Part shown: piece after piece, positions 54,600 to 63,476 of the stretch
Position numbering within the stretch: the stretch's first letter is position 1
Layout of the letters: every line of letters starts with the position of its first letter
From: Stenotrophomonas_A sp035629025
GTDB taxonomy: Bacteria; Pseudomonadota; Gammaproteobacteria; Xanthomonadales; Xanthomonadaceae
Length of the DNA: 64,000 bases
Assembly: GCA_035629025.1 (NCBI GenBank)
Contig: DASPIU010000016.1
Coordinates: forward strand, 3,231 to 67,230
Direction: 5' to 3'
The notes under the pieces: model-generated
Told to the model about the DNA's origin: nothing
What the model saw: only the letters and a program-made list of their open reading frames with translations
Databases searched by the model: none
Program-made: the position numbers and the translations under genes

Positions 54600-56200
54600 A
54601 GCGCTTCGCCGCGCTGTTCCGCGAGCTCGACCGCAGCACCGGCACCGGTGACAAGCGCGCGGCCCTGGTCGCCTACTTCCGCGACGCGCCAGCGGCCGAC
54701 GCAGCCTGGGCGCTGTATCTGCTGAGCGGCGGCAAGATCACCGGCCCGCGCGCGCGCATCGCCGGCACCGGCGAGCTGCGCGAATGGATCACCGAGGTCG
54801 CCGGCATCGATGATTGGCTGGTGGCCGACAGCTACGACCACGTTGGCGACCTGGCCGAAACCCTGGCCCTGCTGCTCGACGATCCCGCCGAAGCCAGCGC
54901 CGATGTGCCGCTGTCGACCTGGATCGAGCAACGCCTGCTGCCAGTAGCCAACGCGCCGCTCGAAACCCGCCGCGCCGTGGTCGTGGACGCCTGGCGCAGC
55001 CTGGACTTTGAACAGCGCCTGCTGTTCAACAAGCTGCTCACCGGCGCATTGCGCGTGGGCGTTTCGCAGCGGCTGGTGCAGCAGGCGCTGGCCGAGCTGT
55101 CCGGGCTGGATATCGCGCGCATCGCGCAGCGCATGCTCGGGCAGTGGCAGCCCACGCCGGCCTTCCTCGCCGACTTGCTGTCGCCGCAGGAGCTGGTCAG
55201 CGACCGCCAGCAGCCCTATCCGTTCTTCCTTGCTTCGCCGCTGGAGAACGACCACGAAACGCTGGGCGATATCGCGCACTGGCTGCTGGAATGGAAGTGG
55301 GACGGCATTCGCCTGCAGCTGATCCGACGCGGCACGGAAGTGGCGCTATGGTCGCGCGGCGAGGAACGCCTGGATGGCCGCTTCCCGGAAATCGAACAAG
55401 CCGCGGCGGCCTTGCCGGCGGGCACGGTGATCGATGGCGAATTGCTGGCCTGGCGCCTCGGCGACGCGCAGCCGCTGGCGTTTGCCGCATTGCAGACGCG
55501 CATCCAGCGCCTGCGCCCTGGGCCGAAGACACTGGCCGATGCGCCGGCACGGGTGGTCGCCTACGACCTGCTGGAACTGGCCGGCGAAGACCTGCGCGAA
55601 CGCCCGCTGCGCGAGCGCCGCGCATTGCTCGAAGGCGTGCTGGCGACGCTGGACGATCCGCGTCTGGTCGCCTCGCCATTGGTCGAGGCCGGTGACTGGA
55701 GCCACGCCGCCAGCCAGCGCCTGCAGGCACGCGAGCGCGGCGTGGAAGGGCTGATGCTCAAGCGCGCCGATTCCCCCTACCGCAGCGGCCGTCGCCGTGG
55801 CGACTGGTGGAAATGGAAGATCGACCCGCTGACCATCGACGCGGTGCTGATCTACGCGCAGTCCGGCCACGGCCGTCGCAGCACGCTGTATACCGACTAC
55901 ACCTTCGGCCTGTGGCACGAGGGCGCACTGGTGCCCGTGGCCAAGGCGTACTCGGGGCTGGACGACCGCGAGATCCTCGATCTGGACCGCTGGATCCGCG
56001 CGCACACCACCGAACGCTTCGGCCCGGTGCGCGCGGTCACGCCCGAGCACGTATTCGAGCTCGGCTTCGAGGCGGTCAATGCCAGCAAGCGGCACAAGTC
56101 CGGCATTGCCGTGCGCTTCCCGCGCATCCTGCGCTGGCGCCACGACAAGCGCCCCGCCGACGCCGATACCCTGGCCAGCCTGCAGGCGCTGGCGCGATGA
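54596..56200 (+). CDS. ATP-dependent DNA ligase, ligase-cassette type
   Basis: The 534-residue enzyme seals nicks using ATP. The adenylation lysine is K234 in LEWKWDGIRLQLI, with further ligase motifs DGRFPEIE, VIDGELLAWRL, GVEGLMLKRADSPYRSGRR and WKWKIDPLTIDAVLIYAQ. The N-terminal ~200 residues form the helical DNA-binding domain. I use a TTG start at 54596, since no ATG/GTG in frame lies near and family members begin KRFAALFREL here. The stop overlaps the helicase start (ATGA). Confidence 0.93.
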   Translation: MKRFAALFRELDRSTGTGDKRAALVAYFRDAPAADAAWALYLLSGGKITGPRARIAGTGELREWITEVAGIDDWLVADSYDHVGDLAETLALLLDDPAEASADVPLSTWIEQRLLPVANAPLETRRAVVVDAWRSLDFEQRLLFNKLLTGALRVGVSQRLVQQALAELSGLDIARIAQRMLGQWQPTPAFLADLLSPQELVSDRQQPYPFFLASPLENDHETLGDIAHWLLEWKWDGIRLQLIRRGTEVALWSRGEERLDGRFPEIEQAAAALPAGTVIDGELLAWRLGDAQPLAFAALQTRIQRLRPGPKTLADAPARVVAYDLLELAGEDLRERPLRERRALLEGVLATLDDPRLVASPLVEAGDWSHAASQRLQARERGVEGLMLKRADSPYRSGRRRGDWWKWKIDPLTIDAVLIYAQSGHGRRSTLYTDYTFGLWHEGALVPVAKAYSGLDDREILDLDRWIRAHTTERFGPVRAVTPEHVFELGFEAVNASKRHKSGIAVRFPRILRWRHDKRPADADTLASLQALAR

Positions 56201-58662
56201 GTACGCGCGAGGCTGCACAGCGCTGGCGGGCCTGGTTCGCCCAGCGCGGCTGGCGCCCGTCCGCGTTCCAGCGCGAGGTGTGGCGCCGCTATCTGGCCGG
56301 CGAATCCGGCCTGCTGCACACGCCCACCGGCAGTGGCAAGACCCTGGCGGCGCTGGGCGGGCCCTTGCTTGAAGCGCTCGCCGAAGCCCCCCCCGCGCCA
56401 ACGCGCAGTGGACGCCGTCGCCCGCCGCGGCCGTTGCGCCTGCTGTGGATCACGCCGTTGCGCGCGCTTGCCACCGACACCGCGCGCGCCCTGCGCGAGC
56501 CCTGCGCCGAACTCGGACTGGATTGGGAAATAGGCCTGCGCACCGGCGATGCCAGTGCGCGCGAAAAGCGCATGGCGCGCGAGGGCCAGGTTGACGCGCT
56601 GGTGACCACCCCCGAATCGCTGGCGCTGCTGCTGTCCTATCCGGACAGCGCCGCGCGCCTGCAGGCGCTGCGCTGCGTGGTCGTGGACGAATGGCACGAA
56701 CTGCTTGGCAACAAGCGTGGCGTGCTGCTGCAACTTGGGTTGGCACGGCTGCGCGCACTGGCCCCGGCACTGCGCGTGTGGGGGCTGTCGGCCACGCTCG
56801 GCAACCTGGAACAGGCGCGCGATGTGCTGCTGCCCGGGCAGGCACAGGCGGCCATCGTCAGCGGCGCGCGGCCACGCCGGTTGACCTTGCAGACACTGCT
56901 GCCGCCAGCGGGCGAACGCTTTCCATGGGCCGGCCACCTCGGGCTGTCACAGCTGCAACGCGTGCTGGAAACGCTGCTGGCCGCTCGCACCAGCCTACTG
57001 TTCACCAACACCCGCGCGCAGGCCGAGTTGTGGCATCAGGCCCTGGCTGCGGTATGGCCTGAAGGCCCCGCCACCCTCGCCCTGCACCACGGCTCGCTGG
57101 ACCCGGGCCTGCGCACCGCGGTGGAGGCCGGCCTGCGCGAAGGCAGTGTGCGTTGCGTGGTCGCCACGTCCAGCCTCGACCTCGGCGTGGATTTCCCGGC
57201 GGTGGACCAGGTGCTGCAGCTGGGCAGTCCCAAGGGCATCGCCCGCTTGCTGCAGCGCGGCGGACGCGCGCGGCATCGCCCCGGCGAGTCCGGCCACGTG
57301 ATCTGCATTCCCACGCACGCGCTGGAGCTGGCCGAGTACGCGGCCGCGCGCCGCGCGCTCGCGCATGGTCGCATCGAATCACGGCCACCGCCGCGGCTGT
57401 GTCTGGACGTGCTCGCGCAACACTGCATCAGCTGCGCGCTGGGCGGCGGCTTCCAGGCCGACGCCTTGTTCGCGCAGGTGCGCGGCACCGATGCTTTTGC
57501 CGCGCTGGATCCGGCGCACTGGCAAGCGGTGCTCGACTTCATCGTGCAGGGCGGCAGCGCACTGGCCAACTACCCGGACTATCACAAGGTGGTGCGCGAC
57601 GAAGATGGCGTGTACCGCGTGGTGGATCGCCGCGTTGCCCTGCGCCATCGCCTGTCGATCGGCACCATCACCAGCGATGGCAGCGTGCGCGTGCGCTTTC
57701 TGCGCGGTGGCGACCTCGGCTCGGTGGAAGAACAGTTCGTCGGCCGCCTGCGTCGCGGCGACCGCTTCCAGTTCGCCGGCCGCCTGCTCGAACTGGCGCG
57801 ACTGGAAGACATGACCGCCTACGTGCGCCTGGCCAAGGGCGGCGATGGCGCGGTGCCGCGCTGGATGGGTGGGCGCCTGCCGATGTCCTCCGCACTCGGC
57901 CAGGAAATGGAAGCGGTGCTCGGCGCGCCCGACGACTCCCCTGAACTGCAGGCCCTGGCGCCGTTGCTGCGTCTGCAGGCGCGGCTGTCCGCGCTGCCCG
58001 GCGCCGGCCGCCTGCTGGCCGAAACCCTGCGCACGCGCGAAGGCCGCCACCTGTTCCTGTATCCCTTCGCTGGCCGCCAGGTGCACGAAGGCCTGGCCGC
58101 GCTGCTGGCGCTGCGCTGGGGCCGGCGCCAGCCCAACAGTTTCGATTACGCCGCCAATGACTACGGCCTGGTGCTGTCGCTGGCGAACGAAGCCGTGCCC
58201 GATACCGACTTGCTCAGCGCGCTGCTGCAACCGGCCGGCCTGCTCGAAGACCTGCGCGAAAGCCTCAATCTCGCCGAACTGGCGCGGCGACAGTTCCGCG
58301 AGATCGCGCGCGTCTCCGGCCTGCTGGTGCCGCAGCTGCCGGGGCGCACGCCGCGCAGCCAGCGTCAGCTGCAGGCCTCATCCGGCCTGCTCTATGACGT
58401 GCTGCGCCGCTTCGACCCCGGCCATCTGCTGCTGGAACAGGCCGAACGCGAAGTGCTGAGCGGGCAGCTGGAACTGGCGCGGCTGGCGGCCACGCTGGAG
58501 GAATGCGCGCGCCGCAGCCTGCACCTGCAGACGCCGCGCAGCCTCACCCCGCTGTCGTTTCCGTTATGGGCCGAGCGCACGCGCGGCCAGCTCAGCACCG
58601 AGGACTGGAAGGCGCGCGTGCTGCGCGCCGCCGCTCAGCTGGAGCGCCGCCATGGCGCATGA
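56197..58662 (+). CDS. Ligase-associated Lhr-like DNA helicase
   Basis: The 821-residue SF2 helicase has Walker A TPTGSGKT (K48), DEWH at 164-167 as motif II, SATLGN as motif III, and motif VI QRGGRARHRPGE. After the helicase core it has the Lhr-type winged-helix and C-terminal helical parts, about residues 400-820. It is the third member of the ligase cassette and overlaps the ligase stop. The ATG at 56197 is supported by the family start RWRAWFAQRGWRPSAFQ. Confidence 0.93.
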   Translation: MSTREAAQRWRAWFAQRGWRPSAFQREVWRRYLAGESGLLHTPTGSGKTLAALGGPLLEALAEAPPAPTRSGRRRPPRPLRLLWITPLRALATDTARALREPCAELGLDWEIGLRTGDASAREKRMAREGQVDALVTTPESLALLLSYPDSAARLQALRCVVVDEWHELLGNKRGVLLQLGLARLRALAPALRVWGLSATLGNLEQARDVLLPGQAQAAIVSGARPRRLTLQTLLPPAGERFPWAGHLGLSQLQRVLETLLAARTSLLFTNTRAQAELWHQALAAVWPEGPATLALHHGSLDPGLRTAVEAGLREGSVRCVVATSSLDLGVDFPAVDQVLQLGSPKGIARLLQRGGRARHRPGESGHVICIPTHALELAEYAAARRALAHGRIESRPPPRLCLDVLAQHCISCALGGGFQADALFAQVRGTDAFAALDPAHWQAVLDFIVQGGSALANYPDYHKVVRDEDGVYRVVDRRVALRHRLSIGTITSDGSVRVRFLRGGDLGSVEEQFVGRLRRGDRFQFAGRLLELARLEDMTAYVRLAKGGDGAVPRWMGGRLPMSSALGQEMEAVLGAPDDSPELQALAPLLRLQARLSALPGAGRLLAETLRTREGRHLFLYPFAGRQVHEGLAALLALRWGRRQPNSFDYAANDYGLVLSLANEAVPDTDLLSALLQPAGLLEDLRESLNLAELARRQFREIARVSGLLVPQLPGRTPRSQRQLQASSGLLYDVLRRFDPGHLLLEQAEREVLSGQLELARLAATLEECARRSLHLQTPRSLTPLSFPLWAERTRGQLSTEDWKARVLRAAAQLERRHGA

Positions 58663-59299
58663 GTGGGCTACCGAGCTGGGAGGTGAGCCGGTGCGCCTGT
58701 TGGGCGCGCGCGCGCTGTACCGGCCGGCGACGCAGGCGCTGTTGATCGCCGACCTGCATCTGGGCAAGGGCGATGTGTTTCGTCGCGCCGGCATCGGCCT
58801 GCCCGCGGGTGGCACCGCGCACGACCTGGAGCGCCTCGATGCTCTGCTCGCGTCCCATCCCACGCGCACACTGTGGGTGCTCGGTGACCTGCTGCACGGG
58901 CCCGTGCGTGATGCCGCGTGGTTGCAGCAATGGCGGCAATGGCGCCTGCGCCACGCCGCGCTCGATGTGGCCGTGGTCCGTGGCAACCACGACCATGCCT
59001 TGCAGGCCGACGCGCTGCACGTGCGCGATGCCGGCAGCGAGGTTCACGATGGCCGCTGGCTGTTGCGCCACGAACCTGTCGCCGTACCGGGCCAGCATGT
59101 GCTGTGCGGCCACGTGCATCCGCTGTGCGAACTGCCGGGCCTGGCGCGACGCTTTCCGGCGTTCTGGTTGCGCGAAGGAATGACGGTGCTGCCGGCGTTC
59201 TCGCAGTTCACCGCGGGCGTGGCGCCACGGGTGCGCAGCGGCGAACGTCTGGTGGCCTGCGTGGACGATGCGGTTGTCGCCTTGCCGCCCGCGCGTTGA
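58652..59299 (+). CDS. pdeM: Ligase-associated metallophosphoesterase PdeM
   Basis: The 215-residue protein has the calcineurin-type metal motifs DLHLGKGD, GDLLHG, RGNHDH and GHVHP. PdeM-type proteins are a phosphodiesterase found with the ligase set and may clean DNA ends. It overlaps the helicase 3' end by 11 bp in another frame, so it is coupled to it, and it is the last gene of the cassette. The convergent FAD oxidoreductase stop is only 5 bp away. Confidence 0.92.
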   Translation: MAHEWATELGGEPVRLLGARALYRPATQALLIADLHLGKGDVFRRAGIGLPAGGTAHDLERLDALLASHPTRTLWVLGDLLHGPVRDAAWLQQWRQWRLRHAALDVAVVRGNHDHALQADALHVRDAGSEVHDGRWLLRHEPVAVPGQHVLCGHVHPLCELPGLARRFPAFWLREGMTVLPAFSQFTAGVAPRVRSGERLVACVDDAVVALPPAR

Positions 59300-59304
59300 A
59301 TGCA

Positions 59305-60594
59305 TCAGGCCGGCGCCCCCGCGGCAGCCGCGGCAACGCCAGCCGGCGGGGCGGCTTCGAGTGCCGAGAGGAATTCCTGCGCCAGCGCCAGTCGTCCGAG
59401 CCAGCCGTGTTGCGTGCCACTGAGTACGCGCAACATATGCCCGCGCCCGCCCGGCAGGCGCCCGAGCGGACGCATCCCGGCATCGCGCAGGCGCGCGCCG
59501 ATGTCGCGCTCGGACTGGAACAACGGCGTCAGCCAGCGGCTCCAGAAGTGATAGATCGCCACATGCGCCTGGCGCTCGCGCTGATAGCGCGGCAGCGCGT
59601 CGGCCACTGACGCCTCTTCGCGCAGCGCGCGGCACAACGCCCAGGCGTCGAGCAGGGCCATGTTCACGCCTTGCCCCAGCTGCGGGCTCATCGCATGCGC
59701 GGCATCGCCGGCCAGTACCAGCCTCCCGTGGTGCCACTGCGACACCACCGCATCGCGATAGCTGGCCGTGGCCAGCTGCGCGCAGTGACCAATGCCGGCC
59801 AGGCAATCGTGTGCCTGCGGCCACAGCGCCGCCACCTCCGCCAACCACGGCACCACCCCACCCTCGCGCCAACGCTCGAAGTCCGCGCGCGGCAGGCTCC
59901 AGAAAAAACTCATGCGTGGCTGCGGATCGTCCGGCCGCGTACCGACTGGCAGCAGCCCGATCATCTTGCGCGCGCCGTGGTAACGCTGGCGCAGCTCGTC
60001 CGCGTGCGCCCAATCCCCACGCGGTACCAGGCACCACAGCGCGCCCCAGGGATACGGTCGATCCAGCCGCGGCGTTCCCGCGTGCGTGCGCAATACCGAA
60101 GCCGCGCCATCGGCCGCCACCACCAGGTCGAACCCCTCAAACCAGCGCCCATCCTGCGCCTGCACCCGGCCGCCCTCGGCATCCACCGCCACGATCCGCG
60201 TGCCCGCGTGCAACACCGGCGACTCCCACGCCTGCTGCAGCAGCAGGAACAACGCACCGCGCTGCAAGCCCAGCCCGAACAGCCGCCGATCAAGATCGCA
60301 ATAGCGCATCTCCATCACCGCCCGGCCCTGCGGGTTATCCCCGAACAGCCGCTGCACCCGCGCCCCATGCGCCAGCACCTGCTCCAGCAATCCCATCTGC
60401 CACAGCACCTGCAAGCCACTGGGCTGCAGCAGGAACCCCGCCCCTACCGGCCCCGGTTCCTGTGCCTGCTCGAACACCTCCACCCGATGCCCATCGCGCT
60501 GCAACAACGCCGCCAGCGCCTGCCCGGCCGTCCCATACCCCACCACCGCGATCCGTCGCGCCTGTCCCCGCATCACCGCCCCCAATGAATCCAT
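59305..60594 (-). CDS. FAD-dependent monooxygenase (UbiH/HpxO-like)
   Basis: The 429-residue flavoprotein has an N-terminal FAD motif AVVGYGTAGQALAALLQRDG, the DG motif VAADGAASVLR, and the GD motif LVLAGDAAHAMSPQLGQGVN typical of aromatic hydroxylases. Substrate unknown; related enzymes hydroxylate ubiquinone precursors, urate-like or aromatic compounds. The start could be ATG 60594 or ATG 60573; both precede the FAD motif. It is convergent with pdeM. Confidence 0.88.
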   Translation of the reverse strand: MDSLGAVMRGQARRIAVVGYGTAGQALAALLQRDGHRVEVFEQAQEPGPVGAGFLLQPSGLQVLWQMGLLEQVLAHGARVQRLFGDNPQGRAVMEMRYCDLDRRLFGLGLQRGALFLLLQQAWESPVLHAGTRIVAVDAEGGRVQAQDGRWFEGFDLVVAADGAASVLRTHAGTPRLDRPYPWGALWCLVPRGDWAHADELRQRYHGARKMIGLLPVGTRPDDPQPRMSFFWSLPRADFERWREGGVVPWLAEVAALWPQAHDCLAGIGHCAQLATASYRDAVVSQWHHGRLVLAGDAAHAMSPQLGQGVNMALLDAWALCRALREEASVADALPRYQRERQAHVAIYHFWSRWLTPLFQSERDIGARLRDAGMRPLGRLPGGRGHMLRVLSGTQHGWLGRLALAQEFLSALEAAPPAGVAAAAAGAPA

Positions 60595-60732
60595 CACCCC
60601 GCACGCATCGTACCGCGCACCACTTAGCCAAGCCCCGCCCATCGAAGTGGGATCCCCGAGGCGCCCAGCCCCGACCCGGCCGTGCCGCAAGCCAACAAAC
60701 CCACCGCATCAACGCACACAAAAACAAACACC

Positions 60733-60762
60733 CAAAAAAAAACCCCACCCGAAGGCAGGGTT
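60733..60762 (-). terminator. Terminator of the cold-shock gene
   Basis: Read on the minus strand, AACCCTGCC, loop TTCG, GGTGGGGTT and a run of nine T form a classic terminator with a stable UUCG-type loop, 20 bp after the gene stop. Confidence 0.85.
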
Positions 60763-60781
60763 CAATGCACAACCGGCTTGA

Positions 60782-60988
60782 TCAGCCGACCGGCGTGATG
60801 TTGGAAGCCTGGGCGCCCTTCGGACCCTGGGTCACGTCGTACGTGACGCGCTGGCCTTCCTGCAGGCTGCGGAAGCCCTTGGAGTTGATCGCGGAGAAGT
60901 GCGCGAAGACGTCAGCGCTGCCGTCCTCCGGTGAAATGAAGCCAAATCCCTTGGCGTCGTTGAACCACTTGACGGTACCGTTCGGCAT
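60782..60988 (-). CDS. Cold-shock (CspA) family protein
   Basis: The 68-residue single-stranded nucleic acid-binding OB protein has RNP1 KGFGFI and RNP2 VFAHFSAI motifs. It probably melts RNA secondary structure. I start at the ATG at 60988 because family members begin PNGTVKWFNDAKG. There is an 85-bp gap to the upstream MTI phosphorylase gene, enough for a leader. Cold induction is usual for some, not all, members. Confidence 0.95.
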   Translation of the reverse strand: MPNGTVKWFNDAKGFGFISPEDGSADVFAHFSAINSKGFRSLQEGQRVTYDVTQGPKGAQASNITPVG

Positions 60989-61073
60989 GGTGATGCGAGA
61001 CCTTTGCAAATTGAATGGGTGGTGTGCGGCTCACGCACGCGCCGAGTATGCAAAGCTTATGCCCCGAAGACAA

Positions 61074-61820
61074 TCACCCTCGCGCAAGTTCCCCGACCAG
61101 CTCCGGCAGCCCCGTCGAGGCCGCTTCCACATTGGCCAGCACCTCGGCCAGGGTGATCTCCCCCGCATCGCCACAACCGGCCGCCCAGTTCGCCACGATC
61201 GCCAGGCACGCATAGTCCAGGCCCAGCTCGCGCGCCAGCCCGGCCTCCGGCATCCCGGTCATGCCGACCAGGTCGCAGCCGTCGCGGCGCAGCCGCGCAA
61301 TCTCCGCGATGGTCTCCAGCCGCGGCCCCTGGGTGGCGCCATAGCAGCCGCCGTCCACCAGCCTGACCCCCGTCACCCGCGCCGCCGCCAGCACCTTGCT
61401 GCGCAGCAGCGGCGAATACGGATGGCCGAAGTCCACATGCACCACCTCGCTGCCGGGCTCCTCGCAGATCGTCGACACCCGGCCCCAGGTGTAGTCGATC
61501 AACTGGTCCGGGCAGGCCAGCACGCGCGGCCCGTAGGCCTCGGTGATGCCGCCGACGGTGTTGAGCGCGAGCACCCGCTGCGCGCCGATTTGCTGCAACG
61601 CGGCAAGATTGGCGCGGTAATTGATCTTGTGTGGCGGCAGCGAATGGCCCTCGCCGTGCCGCGCCAGGAACGCCACGCGCTGCCCCAGCAGCGTGCCGAC
61701 CCGCACCGGACCGGACGGGTTGCCGAAGCGGGTCTGCACTTCATGGGTCTGCACATCGTCCAGCTGCGCCAGCTTGTACACGCCGGTGCCGCCAATGACG
61801 GCCAGGGAAATCGGATTCAT
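61074..61820 (-). CDS. S-methyl-5'-thioinosine phosphorylase
   Basis: The 248-residue enzyme splits methylthioinosine to hypoxanthine and methylthioribose-1-phosphate in polyamine by-product recycling. It has GGTGVYKL, the phosphate site RHGEGHSLPPHKINYRANL, and VDGGCYGATQGPRLET. The end of the active site reads IVANWAAGCGD rather than the Asp pair of adenine-specific enzymes, which as I recall marks MTIP of Pseudomonas. HGPRT and nagZ lie upstream on the same strand. An adenosine-specific MTAP is less likely. Confidence 0.85.
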   Translation of the reverse strand: MNPISLAVIGGTGVYKLAQLDDVQTHEVQTRFGNPSGPVRVGTLLGQRVAFLARHGEGHSLPPHKINYRANLAALQQIGAQRVLALNTVGGITEAYGPRVLACPDQLIDYTWGRVSTICEEPGSEVVHVDFGHPYSPLLRSKVLAAARVTGVRLVDGGCYGATQGPRLETIAEIARLRRDGCDLVGMTGMPEAGLARELGLDYACLAIVANWAAGCGDAGEITLAEVLANVEAASTGLPELVGELARG

Positions 61821-61835
61821 GCGCGGTCGCTTCCG

Positions 61836-62390
61836 TCAGTCCTTCATCGCGTAGATCGCCGGCGCGCCACGGTACAGCTCGTTGACGTCCATGCCGAAGC
61901 CAAACACGTAGCGGTCCTCGACCTCGACGCCGGCGTAGTCGGCGCGCACGCCAGGCACGCAGCGGTCGTGCCGCTTGATCGCCAGGGCGGCGATGCGCAC
62001 GTCGGTGGCGCCCTGCTCCAGGCACCACTGGCGCACGCCCTGCAACGTGTAGCCCTCGTCGAGAATGTCGTCCACCAGCAGCACACGGCGGCCGAACAGC
62101 GCAGTGGCCGGGCGGTGTTTCCACACCAGCTCCCCGCCGGTGGTGGCGCCGCGGTAGCGGGTCGCGTGCAGGTAGTCGAACTGCAGATCCTGGCCGCGCG
62201 CGCCCAGTTCCAGCGCCAGCTGCCCGGAGAACGGCAGCGCGCCATGCATGATGGTCAGGTACACCGGCACTTCGCCCTGGTAGTCGCGGGCGATGGCGTC
62301 GGCGATGCGGCCGATGGCGGCGTCGAGGGTCGGGCGGTCGACCAGCAGGTCGGCCTGGGCCACGGCCTGTTGAAGGGTGAGATTGGACAT
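61836..62390 (-). CDS. Hypoxanthine-guanine phosphoribosyltransferase
   Basis: The 184-residue enzyme converts hypoxanthine or guanine with PRPP to IMP or GMP. It has the PRPP loop VLLVDDILDEGYTL, the flexible loop region TRYRGATTGGE, and VPVYLTIMHGALPFSG. It lies between nagZ and the MTI phosphorylase, so it can use the hypoxanthine that enzyme releases. Its start overlaps the nagZ stop (TGATG). It resembles the PA3004-side neighbours in Pseudomonas. Confidence 0.93.
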   Translation of the reverse strand: MSNLTLQQAVAQADLLVDRPTLDAAIGRIADAIARDYQGEVPVYLTIMHGALPFSGQLALELGARGQDLQFDYLHATRYRGATTGGELVWKHRPATALFGRRVLLVDDILDEGYTLQGVRQWCLEQGATDVRIAALAIKRHDRCVPGVRADYAGVEVEDRYVFGFGMDVNELYRGAPAIYAMKD

Positions 62391-63397
62391 CAGGCGGTTT
62401 TTCCGAGTTGTTCCAGCAAACGGGTTTGGGTGTGGGGGTGGCGGGCGTCGGCCAGCAGGCCGTCCCAGCCAAGTGCGCCGCGGCCGATCAGGCCGATCAG
62501 CGCGGCGGTGTTGAAACTGCGGCCGGCCACTGCCTGCAGCGATTCCTCGACCAGCTCCGGGTGGCAGACCAGCACCACATCGCAGCCGGCGTCCAGGTGC
62601 GCATCCACGCGCGCCTTGACTCCGCCGGCACTGAACGAGGCGGCCATGCCGATGTCGTCGGAGAAGACCACGCCGCGAAAGCCGAGCTCGCCGCGCAGGA
62701 TCTCGCCGATCCAGCGCGGCGAATAACCGGCCGGTTCGGGCGCCACCTGCGGGTAGATCACGTGGGCCATCATCACCGCGTCGGCACCGGCCTCGATGCC
62801 GGCCGCGAACGGTAGCAGGTCCTCCGTGCGCAGCACGTCGAGTGCGCGCGGGTCCACCGCGGTATCGACATGGGTGTCTTCCAATACCGTGCCGTGGCCG
62901 GGGAAATGCTTGAGCGTGGCGGCCATGCCGGCCTCGTGCATCGCCGCGACATAGGCACGGGTGAAGGCTGCCACCACCTGCGGATCGGCACTGAAGGCAC
63001 GGTCGCCGATGGCGCGGTTGCCGCGGCCCAGATCCACTACTGGCGCGAAGCTCAGGTCCACGCCGCTGGCGCGGATCTCGCTGGCCATCAGCCAGGCGTG
63101 CTCGCGAGCCAGGCCCAGCGCCGCGTCCGGGTCACGCGTGTACAGCTCGCCAAAGCCCTGCAACGGCGGCAATGCGCTGAACCCTTCGCGAAAGCGCTGC
63201 ACGCGCCCGCCCTCCTGGTCCACGCAGATCAGCTGCGGACGCGGCGCCGCGGCGCGAATCGCCGCCGCCAGTTCGGTCACCTGCGCGCGCGAGGCGAAAT
63301 TGCGCTTGAACAGCACCACCCCGGCGACCGCGTCGTGCTGCAGCCACTCACGCTCGCGCGCGGCAAGTTCGGTACCGGCAACGCCGATCAGGAGCAT
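62390..63397 (-). CDS. nagZ: Beta-N-acetylhexosaminidase
   Basis: NagZ (GH3) removes GlcNAc from anhydro-muropeptides in peptidoglycan recycling. The 335-residue protein has CVDQEGGRVQRFREGFSALPP, the catalytic histidine/lysine-type loop KHFPGHGTVLEDTHVD, and the nucleophile region VVFSDDIGMAAS. It is cytoplasmic (no signal). The start at 63397 matches family members beginning LIGVAGTEL. It overlaps hpt, and the DsbA-like gene is upstream on the same strand by about 80 bp. Confidence 0.95.
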   Translation of the reverse strand: MLLIGVAGTELAAREREWLQHDAVAGVVLFKRNFASRAQVTELAAAIRAAAPRPQLICVDQEGGRVQRFREGFSALPPLQGFGELYTRDPDAALGLAREHAWLMASEIRASGVDLSFAPVVDLGRGNRAIGDRAFSADPQVVAAFTRAYVAAMHEAGMAATLKHFPGHGTVLEDTHVDTAVDPRALDVLRTEDLLPFAAGIEAGADAVMMAHVIYPQVAPEPAGYSPRWIGEILRGELGFRGVVFSDDIGMAASFSAGGVKARVDAHLDAGCDVVLVCHPELVEESLQAVAGRSFNTAALIGLIGRGALGWDGLLADARHPHTQTRLLEQLGKTA

Positions 63398-63476
63398 GCG
63401 GGGGGAACCTCCAGTCTGGGATGGGGCCAGCGCCGGATGGCGCACCGCCGCATTGTCGCAGATGCGCGCCCCGGCT

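Noticed and set aside
60713..60745. A-rich tract as an AT-rich origin or insertion
   Set aside because: It is the T run and tail of the cold-shock terminator read from the other strand.
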